From contig JAPYXD010000391.1 in assembly GCA_030998225.1 (NCBI GenBank), forward strand, positions 1,054,001 through 1,118,000: a stretch of DNA of 64,000 nucleotides, written 5' to 3'. The number at the start of each line of letters is the position of its first letter. The stretch's first letter is position 1. Of this stretch, positions 1 to 10,025 are shown piece by piece. The position numbers were made by a program, and so were the translations under genes. This DNA comes from Diplolepis rosae (Eukaryota > Arthropoda > Insecta > Hymenoptera > Diplolepididae). The notes below the pieces were generated by a model, which worked only from the letters and a program-made list of their open reading frames with translations, searched no databases and was not told the DNA's origin.

Positions 1-199
1 GTCAAAGAAAACATTGCTTTGAATTGAAGAACGTTTTGCTGATGCAAAAAATTTTCTATAATGTGAACAAATCTATTTTTTTGGATCAAACAAAATTTTT
101 TTGAATTAACAAAACTTTCTTTAATTCAAAGAAATTTTTTCTTTGACCGTATATGAAAGAAACGTTTATTTGATTCATAGAAACTGTTTTCTCAGTGTA
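1..199. repeat. Palindromic MITE of the CTTTGATTCAAAG family, cut by the window edge
   Basis: The stretch consists of alternating TTTGAAT/ATTCAAA words and closes with GTTTTCTCAGTGTA, the same end seen in fuller copies at 14264-14488, 17591-17820 and 39409-39658. The left end lies outside the window. No coding potential is visible. Confidence 0.7.
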
Positions 200-1069
200 A
201 TTGAAAATTAAGAATATATTTTCTTAGATTTACTAAACAAAATGCATTTTCTGAAATTCTATCTTAATTTTACAAAACTGTAACTGAATAAAACTCCAGT
301 CACGTGATTTGGGAAATTATGGTAGAAATTTCTAAATGTGTATATTAGAAAAACAAATACAAATGACAAATACATAATATGATAAATTCATACAATAAAA
401 AATATTCAGTAAAATTAGGAAAAATGAAAAAGGTATGCTTGATAATTAAAATAATTGTTTGAAATTGAAGATTAATAAAATAAATATCACAGATTTTTCA
501 TCGAAATAAAATTTGTTTATTAACTGTTTTTAAAAGATTTTCCACATATTACGTAATGCATTATTCTTTTATTTATATATTTTTTTTCTTTGCAACATCC
601 GTCAATTTTTTCTTATCTCTGTTTAAACGAACGCAACACGTGTTACGCAATATGAATAAATACTCTATTGTTTATTCTTTAAATTTTGTATTAGTGAGAA
701 TTCTTTCATATCCCATTAGCGAAAAAATATAATAATTATTTGTATAATTTCACTAATTAATTACTCAATTCCACTGATTTTTATTTAAAATTTGACTAAT
801 TTCTAATAAAATTTAACTAATTTACAGTGAAAATTTTTCACTGATTAAAAGTGAATTCAATAACGTTAATTTATTAGTAAATTTTAAACGGAATTAGTTA
901 ATATTGGCTAACTTAAATTTAAAGATCACAAATTTTCACATACAATTTACAGGAAAATAATTACGAAATTCTCAATCTTTTAAAAAAGTAATTTATCAAA
1001 TAGATTAAGTATATGTCTGTCAATAAATACGCTGCTATGCATACAAGTTTAGGATAATTGGGGTTTTCT
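200..1069. other. AT-rich upstream region of gene A
   Basis: No gene is visible. Around 634-665 a segment containing TTACGCAATATGAATAAATA resembles 35643-35670 upstream of gene B (TTACGCAATGTGTGAATAAT), so part of the distal promoter may be shared between the two genes. Between about 720 and 910 there are repeated CACTGATT / AATTAGT words in both orientations, consistent with an old MITE that spread the two promoter parts apart in this copy. Confidence 0.45.
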
Positions 1070-1075
1070 CGAGGG

Positions 1076-1083
1076 TATTTAAA
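1076..1083 (+). promoter_or_regulatory. TATA-like box of gene A
   Basis: TATTTAAA lies about 55 nt before the start codon. The context GAGGGTATTTAAACG...ATCTCTTTGA...CATTCGAAA closely matches the gene B leader (GAGGGTATATAAAGG...ATCTCTCTTTA...CATTCGAAA), so the whole core promoter and 5' leader look paralogous. The transcription start is probably close to the CATTCG at about 1105-1110. Confidence 0.65.
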
Positions 1084-1137
1084 CGTTGAATATCTCTTTG
1101 AAGACATTCGAAATAATTCGAAAACTCAAACTTCGAA

Positions 1138-1221
1138 ATGAAGCTGTCAACTATTGCACTCTTCTGCTTTATGTTCATGGCCCTCATAAAAGGATTTATG
1201 GCCATGGTCCCTTTGAACACA
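1138..1221 (+). CDS. Gene A exon 1, signal peptide exon
   Basis: The ATG follows CTTCGAA and the exon encodes MKLSTIALFCFMFMALIKG plus a short tail, a typical signal peptide (short basic start, long hydrophobic core, small residues at the likely cleavage site). It ends in phase 0 at a GTAAGA donor. Gene B exon 1 has the same start (ATGAAG.TGTCAA.TAT), length class and phase. Confidence 0.8.
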
Positions 1222-2886
1222 GTAAGATTCAATTTTCTTTAATCAATTTTATTAGAGTTCATGTTTACTTTTCTCCTTTAAAAATAAGTTAAAAATTTAT
1301 ACTTGTTCAAATTATATCTCAATTTTATTTAATATTCATTCAATCTTGAAAATTAAAATTACCTAGGCCTCTTGTTGATTTTAATGATTCCAAAAATACC
1401 CATGAGTCATTCCACCCAAGACTTAGATTTGAAGATCTTTTCTGCGTTTTTCGATTGAAAATATTCGACGCGTATTTTTTTATTTTAATATGATATTAAA
1501 ACTTTGTGAGCAATTATTTTTTAATAAAGAAACTGACGATTTTTTAAACAAATAGATTTATTTCAAATTTGGTACTATTTTTTTTCGTTTTTCTATCGAT
1601 AAATGTTCTTTAAGTATACATTTCACACAAAGTATTTATCGACCCATTTCTAAATTTTTGCATTATGCTCTGGAATATTTAAGAAACATTTATGAATAAA
1701 AAAATAAAAATAAATTAGTATTCGATTTGAAAAAAATCTATTTGTTTATAAAATCGCCTGTTTTGATACGAACGATATTTTTTGTTAGCTATATAGCGAA
1801 AATTAGCCTTGACGGTGTCGTTTTGCGTGCGGAAAGTTGATTTTTCCGCACTATTGCGGTACAATTCCAAGTGTATTTTAATTTTCCACACACTTAAAAT
1901 TTTACCGCACTAGTGTGCGAAAATAAACTTTCCACACGCAAAACGATCCCAACAAGGCTAACTTTCAGTGTACGGTGAACAAAAAATACTTTTTTCAGTA
2001 TACATGATCTATTTAAAAATGCAATTTTCCCGAACATCAAAAGTTAAAAAATTCACTACACAAAAAGTTTCAATATCATATAAAAATAAAAAAATACATG
2101 TCGAACATTTTTGATCGAAGAACGCAAAAAAAAACAATTTTAATTTAAATCGTGGGTGAAATGCCCCTCATGTATTATTTATGTAACGCATTTTCTAGAA
2201 TGCCGCTAGACGAAACAGAGAAGGATCAGCTTCAGCTGTAAGTTTCGTTTTTCAATAATAAATTTTTAGAGCTTCTACTCATATATTGTCGGCGTCGTTT
2301 TACGTGCGGTAAGTTCATTTTACCGCACTAATGCGATAAAATTTCTAATTTGTTTTGATTTTCAACACACTTGAAATTGTACCGCACTAATGCGGTAAAA
2401 TTCAACTTTCCGCACGCAAAACGACACCGACAAGACTAACTTTCGGTGTACGGCAGACAAAAAAAACTTTCCAGCACTGTTGTTCATGAGTACTTCGAAC
2501 AATAAATTGAATCTTCCACGCTCTCAAAATAACCATAAATTGAAAAAACATGTAACTGGTGTCAACGTAAATTTTTAAAGTAAGGTTATGTAAATGGCAC
2601 AATTCTTGCATCTGTTACAAAAAATATCGTAGGCACCACATGCTGAAAATCGTTAAATTTATGCTTATCTAAATGAGGTTAATCCTAAATTTATTTCAAC
2701 GTAATTCTGTATTGAAAATTTGAATTGCTTAAGCCTTTTATTTAATAGTGGCTTTAAAAAGACACATATAATTTTTATATAATATATTTTATAGGGAGGA
2801 TATTATGATGCAGATGATTACCGAAATGTAAGTTTTAATCTAAATGTTAAATTCACGATCATTCAAAATATATCTCTTATATATTA

Positions 2887-2926
<40 letters not shown>

Positions 2927-5900
2927 TAATTTTATATTTTAAATTTAACATGCGTAAAACTTTTGTTAATTACTGTCTTTCAAAGAATCTATGTAATCTT
3001 TATCTAATGTATTTTACAGACGGAAAATTTCGCTAAATTTCCAAACTATATGAAAAAAGTGAGTGTTTAGTTATATCAACTATCTTTAGATAAATTATTC
3101 CGAAAAATTAGTTTTCTTAATCTGTAATGTATTACCTCAGAGCATTTTTTAAATCAATTAAATAATAAGTAGCTGGACCTGTTCTATCCCAGAATTTCAA
3201 TAGGAAATAATTATTATTGTCGGAAAAAGTTACAGGAATTATGCTCCATTAATTTGTTTAAGGGGGTCCTCTACTCTCAAGGCCTGAAATTGAGTGGTTT
3301 TTTGGGGAATAAATTGCGAAAGATCTAATAAATAGATTTTGAAAATTTTTTCTTTTATTTCGAAGATACATGTTTTAACTTTTCAATTTTACTTTTGAAG
3401 ACGAAAAAAATTACTCTCGCGACCTTGAAACGTCATTGATGACATTGGTGTTAAAACAGCATGGGTCCCGTTTAAGCAAAGTTGTGGCCAATTGGGTAAT
3501 CTCTAATCAGAACATTGATATTCTTTATAATCATAGTTACGTTGGCTATGTTTTCCCGAGACAGATTTTTTTTTATTTTGCAATTTGTAAAAATTATGCA
3601 ACAATTTGTAAAAATTTCCAATTTTTACGTCATTTTTTGACATTTTAGAGGCTATAAAAATGGAACAAAACAAAATTTTGCAAATCGTACACGGGAAAAT
3701 ATAGCGGTATGTTTTCTGAATAATTGAAAAAAAAATTATTTAAATCCGACCAATACTTTTATGAGAAGTCTTACTCGGCAGCTGAAAAAACACTACTTTC
3801 GGGAAAACGCGCTTAATGATCAATTACGGTGTATAACTTGATTGTAGTAACTTGCGAGTTAATCTGCTATACCGGGGCCGTAGAGTTCTCCTTTCGCATC
3901 ACGAAATCCTTTCTGTGGCGTATTCTCAGATACATACGAGGTCTGTCCAGAAAGTATCGAGCCTACTTTTATATCTCCGCGCTGTCGTTATTTTTCATCA
4001 TCGGGCGGGTGGCATCCTTCAAAGTAATCCCCACTTGATTGAATAACACGGTTCCAGCGATGTTTCCACTTCTCGAAACAGTCCTGGAATTCACTTTTAG
4101 GGAGGGCTTTGAGTACGCTCGTCGCATTATTTTCAACCCTCGTTTTGTCATCGAATCGATGTCCTTTGAGTGGTTTTTTGAGTTTTGGAAACAGCCAAAA
4201 GTCACAGGGGGCTATGTCTGGACTGTACGGAGGTCCTCGAAGCAATGCGATCACAGTGGGTTCATTCATATAGCAGTGATCCCAGAACGTGGGAGCTGGC
4301 GGCCCCCACCATAGATGCCTCGAGCTCATTGTGTCTTCCTCATTCAACCAACCTATAGCAGTCGAGTGAGGAAGAAGCCATGAGCTGGTGGGATCTATGG
4401 TGGGGGCCGTCAGCTCCCACGTTCTGGGATCACTGTTAATGGGATCAATGATAATGTTTGCTATCAACAAGTGATGGCGCTATTGTCGCTACCGATGTTA
4501 TTTTTAAACTGTTGTAACCATAGCAACTATATCATTTCCAGTTCAAATAGAACAGCCGATGCTCATTTTACTCAACTACCGTTCGTAGCACCTCAGGCGT
4601 CGGTGATATATTTATACATTTCAGGTTAACCCACTGACGGATTGTGATGCCCTGTCGTCGACAACGTTTTACTCAACTTACTATTTCCTATGCAACGCTT
4701 ATTGATAGAATATATTTCAAAATGTTCTGCTCTTTAGAATACATCGGGGGGGGGGGGGGGGGTCGTTTGCATTGACATTAGTTCTTGCTATCAAAACTTG
4801 GCGGCGCTGATGCTCATTTTCACTTTTTTAAGTACCCTCCTAAAATACATAGTAGTGGCCGCACTGTGAATGCGATACTGTGTTTACTCAGAAACTGCTG
4901 CACAAGATTCGATGAATGCGCTAGCGCGTTATCGTGGTGAAGAAGCCAGTCACCACACACACACGAGTCATTTCTAAAATCTTGTTCAAAATATCCCAAA
5001 CAGTAGTTTTCGGTATTCCGAGATCATTTTCTAGTTCACGAACAGTTAATCGACGATCACTTTCAATCGCAAGTCGCACCCGTTCAATATTATCCAATGT
5101 TTTTGTCGTCGAAGGTCGGACAGAAAGAGAATCACTACCAACAGAAGTGCGGCCTCCTTTGAAACGATTATACCAGTCTTTTATTCGTGTTTTGCTCATA
5201 CACTCATTCCCAAAGGACTTCTGCAACATCTGAATAATTTCCGAACTCGCTTTTCCGAGTTGAAAACAAAATTTGATGCAAATTCGTTGATCTTGTTTTT
5301 CAGTTATTTTTAACAATCACAAAATTCGCCCAGCTCAAAAATAGCTTTGTAAACAAAGACACGCTGCGCATGAACTATACGTCCGGTAGATGTCAGCAAG
5401 CAACCGATAGGTTCGTGAGGCTTTACTGCTGACGTTCATGCCCCGCAGAGGTCGTTCGAACACTATGGCGCGGAGATATAAAGGTAGGCTCGATACTTTC
5501 CGACCCCCTTAAAAAATATATCTATGATATTTATTCTATAAATCTTGAATTTTAAACCATTATTTTAACTATCAAATATACCTTTTTCACTTCTAATTTT
5601 ACTGAATATATTTTAATTCTGTTATAATTTGATAGTTTTAAGGTACATTTTATGAAAATTCAGTCGAGTTTTATAATGTTGAGAAATATTTCAGAAAATC
5701 TAGTACTCCCTAAATTCGAAACAGTAAAAACTCACTGATTCACAGTGGAAAACCACTGTTTCGAATGTTATAAGTCTTCCACATAGAAACCAGTGGAATT
5801 TACCTGATTCCAACAGGAAAACTCACTGGTTAATCAGTGAAATATTCTAGTCAACAGTGAAATTCGCTGTTGACATTCGAAACAGTGGTTTTTCACTCTT

Positions 5901-6095
5901 TCGGATTTAGGGAGTATATTTTTCGCAATTTTAAGTTACCTTTATTCAAAAACATCATAAATCGTAAATAACTTGTTTTTTTTCTTATTAATTTCGAAAG
6001 TATATATGTATTATATAATTACCATATTATGCATTTTTCAGCTTTTAAACTTTTTGGCCCATGATTCTCCCAAGGGATTTCACTCAACCAGGTAG
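1138..6095 (+). CDS. Gene A: small secreted protein encoded by microexons
   Basis: I do not recognise the family. Proposed coding exons are 1138-1221, 2199-2237, 2795-2827, 3020-3058 and 6042-6095, giving about 82 residues. Exon 1 encodes 28 residues: MKLS, then a hydrophobic core rich in Phe, Met, Ile and Leu, reading as a signal peptide. Exons 2-4 are 39, 33 and 39 nt, phase 0 at both ends, with acceptors TTTTCTAG, TTTTATAG and TTTTACAG and donors GTAAGT, GTAAGT and GTGAGT. They encode basic (NAARRNREG), Tyr/Asp-rich (GGYYDADDY) and Lys/Asn-rich segments. The last exon starts after a T-rich ...TTTTTCAG and reads to TAG at 6093-6095. An alternative donor at 6092 would join an exon at 6368-6386 and add five residues. 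The start is supported by the near-identical leader of gene B. A mariner sits in the last intron. Structure inferred from splice signals and frame only. Confidence 0.72.
1399..2173. repeat. Nested foldback element in intron 1 of gene A
   Basis: The left edge ACCCATGAGTCATTCCACCC is mirrored by GGGTGAAATGCCCCTCATGT at the right edge, and further inner blocks (TTTTTCGATTGAAAATATTCGACG / CGAACATTTTTGATCGAAG) are also mirrored. A second palindrome, 1804-1960, lies at the centre (GTCGTTTTGCGTGCGGAAAG / CTTTCCACACGCAAAACGAT). The right end stops about 25 nt before exon 2. Confidence 0.75.
2288..2434. repeat. Second copy of the GTCGTTTTGCGTGCGG MITE
   Basis: A palindromic element with arms GGCGTCGTTTTACGTGCGG and CCGCACGCAAAACGACACC, the same family as the core at 1804-1960. 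It lies in intron 2 of gene A, so exon 2 is bracketed by two copies. Confidence 0.75.
2889..2919. repeat. AT dinucleotide microsatellite
   Basis: An uninterrupted run of AT dinucleotides in intron 3 of gene A. Confidence 0.9.
3988..4310 (-). pseudogene. Mariner transposase, C-terminal part
   Basis: The segment includes PPYSPDIAPCDFWLFPKLK, carrying the third catalytic Asp, followed by ...FQDCFEKWKHRWNRVIQSSGDYFEG, the usual mariner C-terminus. It belongs to the same element as 4921-5316. The upstream open frame to 4470 is not mariner: it reads through the inverted duplication. Confidence 0.8.
4275..4434. repeat. Near-perfect inverted duplication inside the mariner
   Basis: The left arm CAGTGATCCCAGAACGTGGG and right arm CCCACGTTCTGGGATCACTG are exact complements at their ends and remain nearly so for about 45 bp, separated by about 70 bp. 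This is not part of normal mariner structure and looks like a snapback repair event. Confidence 0.85.
4746..4762. repeat. Homopolymer of 17 G
   Basis: A run of 17 G within the degenerate mariner, unusual in this AT-rich background. Confidence 0.9.
4921..5316 (-). pseudogene. Mariner transposase, N-terminal DNA-binding part
   Basis: An open frame of 131 residues begins at the natural start (MLKITEKQDQ) and covers the paired HTH region that binds the terminal inverted repeats: first helix-turn-helix ending in WYNRFKGGRTS, a linker with SVRPSTTKT (the usual SGRPST-like motif, Gly changed to Val), and the second HTH TVRELENDLGIPKTTVWDIL. After about residue 115 the sequence departs from the family (CVVTGFF) and runs into stops. 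It cannot make a working transposase. Confidence 0.85.
5704..5916. repeat. Palindromic MITE with CAGTG ladder
   Basis: The terminal inverted repeats are TACTCCCTAAATTCGAAACA and its mirror ending ...TTTAGGGAGTA. The interior repeats CACTG / CAGTG words. It lies in the last intron of gene A, about 125 bp before the final exon, and is related in style to the elements at 20839, 23134, 23498 and 27940. Confidence 0.8.
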
Positions 6096-6554
6096 ATTCT
6101 CATTCAGGATGAAGTTTTCCAAAAATGGAACCATATCCTTTATATGATAGTTTCTTGAGTCTCAGTTTTGACTAAATTTCATTCATATTGTTACTATTGA
6201 TATTTTTCTATTTTTAAAGCGAATCTATAAATGCATGCTATTTTAAAATTTATATTAATTTTATTTAAATATCAGGTAATATCGATTGAAAAATCGATTT
6301 AAAAATTTATCTTGTAATTTTTATTTGACCTTCTTATTTACGTAACTATTTTTTTTTTAAATCACAGAGGAAGAAAACCTTTGTAATGAATACGACCCAA
6401 TCTGATTCCAACCTACTGAGATAAAACGTCTACTCCAGACTCATCAGTTACTTCTAAATTGTTCAAATTCAGTCTCAACTTGCTTGTTTTAATATTTTTA
6501 TTACTATAATGCATTTTTTGTCGAATTTATCATTTTTTCTGGATAAAAATAACA

Positions 6555-6560
6555 AATAAA
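6555..6560 (+). terminator. Polyadenylation signal of gene A
   Basis: AATAAA about 460 nt after the proposed stop. The context AAATAAAACATGATACTGCA...AAATTGGAA...AAGTTTTATTT resembles the end of gene B at 63902-63950 (AAATAAAATATGATGCAACA...AAATTGGTA...AAGTTTTATTT), supporting both the gene end and the paralogy. Confidence 0.7.
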
Positions 6561-6599
6561 ACATGATACTGCAAATTGGAAACATAAGAAGTTTTATTT

Positions 6600-7500
6600 T
6601 TCAGACATACTTTCTTTAATCCTTTATAGCAAAAAGTACAGATTAAAATTGAATTCGACGTACATAAGTAGGGAATTAAGTGTCTGGATTAATTAGGTAT
6701 CAAGACCATGATTTTTTTGATAATTATGTCAAAAATTCGACTCAAGCTAAAAGTTCTCTAAATGTAAAAATACTTGGATGTCTTAAATAATTTTAAAATG
6801 AATTTTTATCTAGACGAAAGGAAATTATTTTCTTTATAATCCACATCTTACACTCTGAAAACGGACTATTGTCTGTCAAATGATTCCTTTCATTATTAAA
6901 GGATTTTCTATTCAACGTTGGCATGAGAGGACATCCTTTAACGGTTAAAGGATATTTGTTTCAAATGCTGTCCTTTTACTGTGAAAGTATTTCCTTTGGT
7001 CTGGAAATGAAATCCTTTGTCGTACAAACGAAATATAATTTCGAAAACAAAAGAAAAAAAATTGTAGGATATAACCTACTAAGAAATGTACACAAGCCCA
7101 ACTTTGACAAATGCCAATATTAAATCGATTATTTTCAATACTATAATAACGACCTGTCTAAGATTTCCGCTTAAAGAAATTTCAAGATACAATTTTTATG
7201 AAAACTATAATATTCATTGAAATTCAAGCACGCTTTACAAAATCATTTTAAAAAGAGACGACTGATAACCCTTTGATGGTTAAAAACATTAAAAATTAAT
7301 AAATTTCTAATGATTCGATTGGCAGAAGCATTGAAAAATGAGGTTATGCGGATAAAAATTATTTTTTTTGGTGTAAGTACCTTCAAAAAATTTTTACGTT
7401 GCACTCTGGAATTCCTAATATTTTAAAGAAATCCATTTTCTTGACGCATCGACGTTAATTACTCGCGATGATAAAAGAATATATCGCGCAGCACAAAAAT
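6600..7500. other. Intergenic stretch with AAAGGAT-rich repeat
   Basis: No gene. Between about 6850 and 7030 there are repeated CCTTT/AAAGG words in both orientations (TCCTTTCATTATTAAAGGAT and similar), likely an old MITE. A similar block lies at 8760-8960 on the far side of the P-like element. Confidence 0.4.
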
Positions 7501-7530
7501 TACTAGCGCATATTCACGCATATTGCACTG

Positions 7531-8742
7531 CATGGAGGAGTATAAGGAGACGTATCTTAGGCTGGGGAACTCGACTTGGATTGGTCGTGGTTTTCCGGAA
7601 TAATTCGTGAAGTCGGGAAATAGAATAATTTTACTGAATCGAATTTCAGTGCCTCTGCTGGACGGAATCTGACTTGTTTTCCGGCTTTTTCCGTTTTCAC
7701 ACATAACCACCAATTTGAATGTTGACACTTTCGTGGGTTTTCGGTCCATTTTATTTGAAAAGTCGGAGAGAATGAAGTGTTTTATTCCCGGCTGTGACTA
7801 CGACTGATTACAAATCTACTTTTCGGGAAAATGGGGGAAAAAGCCACTTTTTTCATGCACCAAGAACGGTAAGTAATCCCAACCTGAGTTGCAATATTTG
7901 TAACTATAACTTTATTTTAACTGTAATCTTTGATGCAGATTTTATCTAACTTTTATTGAAATTAAATTTCTAATTAAGTAGTTCAACATGTATCTAATTA
8001 ATAACATTCCTTTATTTTCGTGTAGTATAAAGTATTTATTCCCTATTTATTGGAAAACATTTTTTATAAATAAAACTTATTTTAAAATATTTCTTTGACA
8101 GGAAGAGTAGCTTCAAATTTGGCAGAATGCAATATCTGCATCTGCGTGTGGATTTCATGCAGTGATTCTTGAAAGCTTTTAAATATCTGATCCTTTATGC
8201 ATTTACTGCTCCTCTTACGTTTTTCCAATTTCGTACTCATATCTGCAAATTAAAAGCATACAAATAAATTTAACATTAATGTTTATAATCCACTGAATCT
8301 CCGAGACCAATATATTTTAAAATCTATTGTAAGAACATGCATTTTATGTATGTTTTAACAAATTGAATTTAAAAATAATATTAAAAATTAAAAACAAAAA
8401 GAAGTTTTTGAATCAAACGCATTTATAACCAAACATATATAAATTTTAAAGGCAGCTACTTACTTTATTTTATTTTTCAATTTTTTACACTCACTATTTC
8501 TTTCTTTTCTTTCTTATTTAATTGTTATCCTCTTTATCTTATTCTATTCAGTAATACAAGAAATTCATAACCTCACTCTGTCACGCGAACGTTTGCTATT
8601 AATTGCTATTAATGCGCAGTGCTGCCACAGTGGCGCTGGAGTTCGATTCAGCAAAATTATTCTATTTCCCGACTCCACGAATTATTCCGGAAAACCCCGA
8701 CGTGACCAATGGCTTTGATATGTCTCCTTATACTCCTCCATG
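7531..8742. mobile_element. Non-autonomous P-element-like DNA transposon with 8-bp target duplication
   Basis: The element begins CATGGAGGAGTATAAGGAGA and ends with the exact complement TCTCCTTATACTCCTCCATG. Inverted similarity continues for over 100 bp (TTTTCCGGAATAATTCGTG... on both sides). It is flanked by identical 8-bp direct repeats TTGCACTG at 7523-7530 and 8743-8750. An 8-bp duplication, CA...TG ends and an internal THAP-type exon match the P-element superfamily. At 1.2 kb it lacks nearly all of a transposase gene, so it would depend on a helper. Confidence 0.85.
7772..7868 (+). pseudogene. THAP zinc-finger exon remnant of a P-like transposase
   Basis: Reading starts MKCFIPGCDYD, matching the start of THAP domains (Met, few residues, Cys-x4-Cys here). 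A stop follows at once in this frame. After a one-base shift the reading continues DYKSTFRENGGKSHFFHAP, which fits the next part of a THAP domain (a Phe and Pro in ..F..P). A consensus donor G|GTAAGT closes the exon. The later Cys-x2-His and the catalytic region are absent. It is an inactive first exon of the transposase. Confidence 0.6.
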
Positions 8743-9385
8743 TTGCACTGTTAAGCACTGGACAATGTACACTCACTGATGACTCCTTTAATAGATAAAG
8801 GATTTCTTTTCAGAGTCAAAAGAAATCGTTTATCGGTAAAACTATTTTCGTTTTGCATTTTACAGATGAGTTTTCTAACAGTGAAACGATTCTGTTGATA
8901 GACAAAAGAAATCTGCTTAATTTCAATGGACGCATTCTGAAAGGAACGTAATTTCACTATCAATAGACTTTTTTTCGTTTAAATAATTTCTTCACTTGGA
9001 GTTTTATGAAAAACTATGCGACTGGTAACAATGATAACAAACCTAGTTGTGCTGAGCAATAATGCAATTATTTTATTACCTTTGAATTTGTAATTATAAT
9101 ATACTCTCTTATTAACATTTAATTTCAAAATTCATTAAACATTTGTTATATATATATATGAAATATATATATATTTAGCTTCATGTAAGGAAAACAGTTC
9201 ATGATTATTATTACGTATAGCCTAATTTTTTAACCATTTTTTGAAAACTACCTATAATTATCCAAAGTTAAGTGGCCCGTTGCCTTTTCTCCATTAAGTT
9301 CACATTTTAATAATTACAAAATGCATAATCTTTGAAAAAAGTATTTCATCAAATAGATTAACTGCACACGCATAAAAAACTTTCT

Positions 9386-9540
9386 TTGATCCAAAAATGT
9401 ACGTTTTATCAGAAAATATGTCAGACAAAAAATGTAGATATTAATAAAGTGAACAATTATGCATTATTAAGTTTTTTTTGTATTCCACATATTCTGGTTA
9501 AAAAGTGTCATTTTATATTTTCAATAGTAACTTTTTTAAT
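9386..9540 (+). repeat. Fragment of the large foldback family
   Basis: The run TTTTATCAGAAAATATGTCAGACAAAAAATGTAGAT...GTATTCCACATATT...TTTTCAATAG parallels the interior of the foldback at 19500-19630 (TTTTATCAGAAACTTTGTGAGAC...). It ends where the piggyBac-like TTAACCC begins. Confidence 0.55.
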
Positions 9541-10025
9541 TAACCCATTATTACCCAAGCGAAATCCAGGCTAGATAGCACCAAACTAACTATTGAATCA
9601 CTGTCCAAATGAAAAAGAAATTTACCCGTGTTTTTTATTTTTGCGATTCCAATTGTTTATAAGAAATTATTTAAACAAATTAACAAAAATTTTGCAATTT
9701 CAAAAAACTAATAATGCCAATCGATTCTACGGGAAAAAACAAGTCGAAAAACTCTATACCATTTTTTTGTACACATATAATCTGTTACCTAAAAGCAACC
9801 CTAAACGATCGGGTTTTAGACGATACGAATATATGAAAAAGTTATTCAAAAGATTTCAAATGTAACTTTGATAAATTGTTCTGAGGCATATTCCACTTTT
9901 GATGTTGTATATCAGTTTATTCAGGAGTATAAAAATTACTTGTTGGAAAAGTAGCATTCTTTTGCATAGCACAATATTTTGTGCTCGGATAATTTCTATC
10001 CTCTACACTACAACACTGTGTTACA

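Larger units (their letters stand above)
3937..5509 (-). mobile_element. Degenerate mariner element, minus strand, in intron 4 of gene A
   Basis: The terminal inverted repeats are GTCCAGAAAGTATCGAGCC at the left and GGCTCGATACTTTCCG at the right, with TA at both boundaries (3935-3936 and 5510-5511). The minus strand encodes an N-terminal helix-turn-helix part at 4921-5316 (KITEKQDQRICIKF..., WYNRFKGGRTS, RLTVRELENDLGI) and a C-terminal part at 3988-4310 with the mariner signature PPYSPDIAPCDFWLF, including the Asp that is the third catalytic residue of DD34D transposases. The middle, with the first catalytic Asp, is lost, replaced partly by an internal inverted duplication and a G run. The element is inactive. 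Confidence 0.88.

Noticed and set aside
4039..4314. Plus-strand open frames over the mariner, and 4934-5233
   Set aside because: They are antisense shadows of the minus-strand transposase.
6368..6386. Extra terminal exon for gene A (adds GRKPL)
   Set aside because: Not used in the main model because the donor CAG|GTAGAT is weak and simple read-through reaches a stop at 6093-6095; kept as an alternative.
8082..8241. Possible minus-strand reading inside the P-like element starting MSTKLEK
   Set aside because: On close reading an extra A in the A run brings a stop after eight codons, so there is no usable frame.
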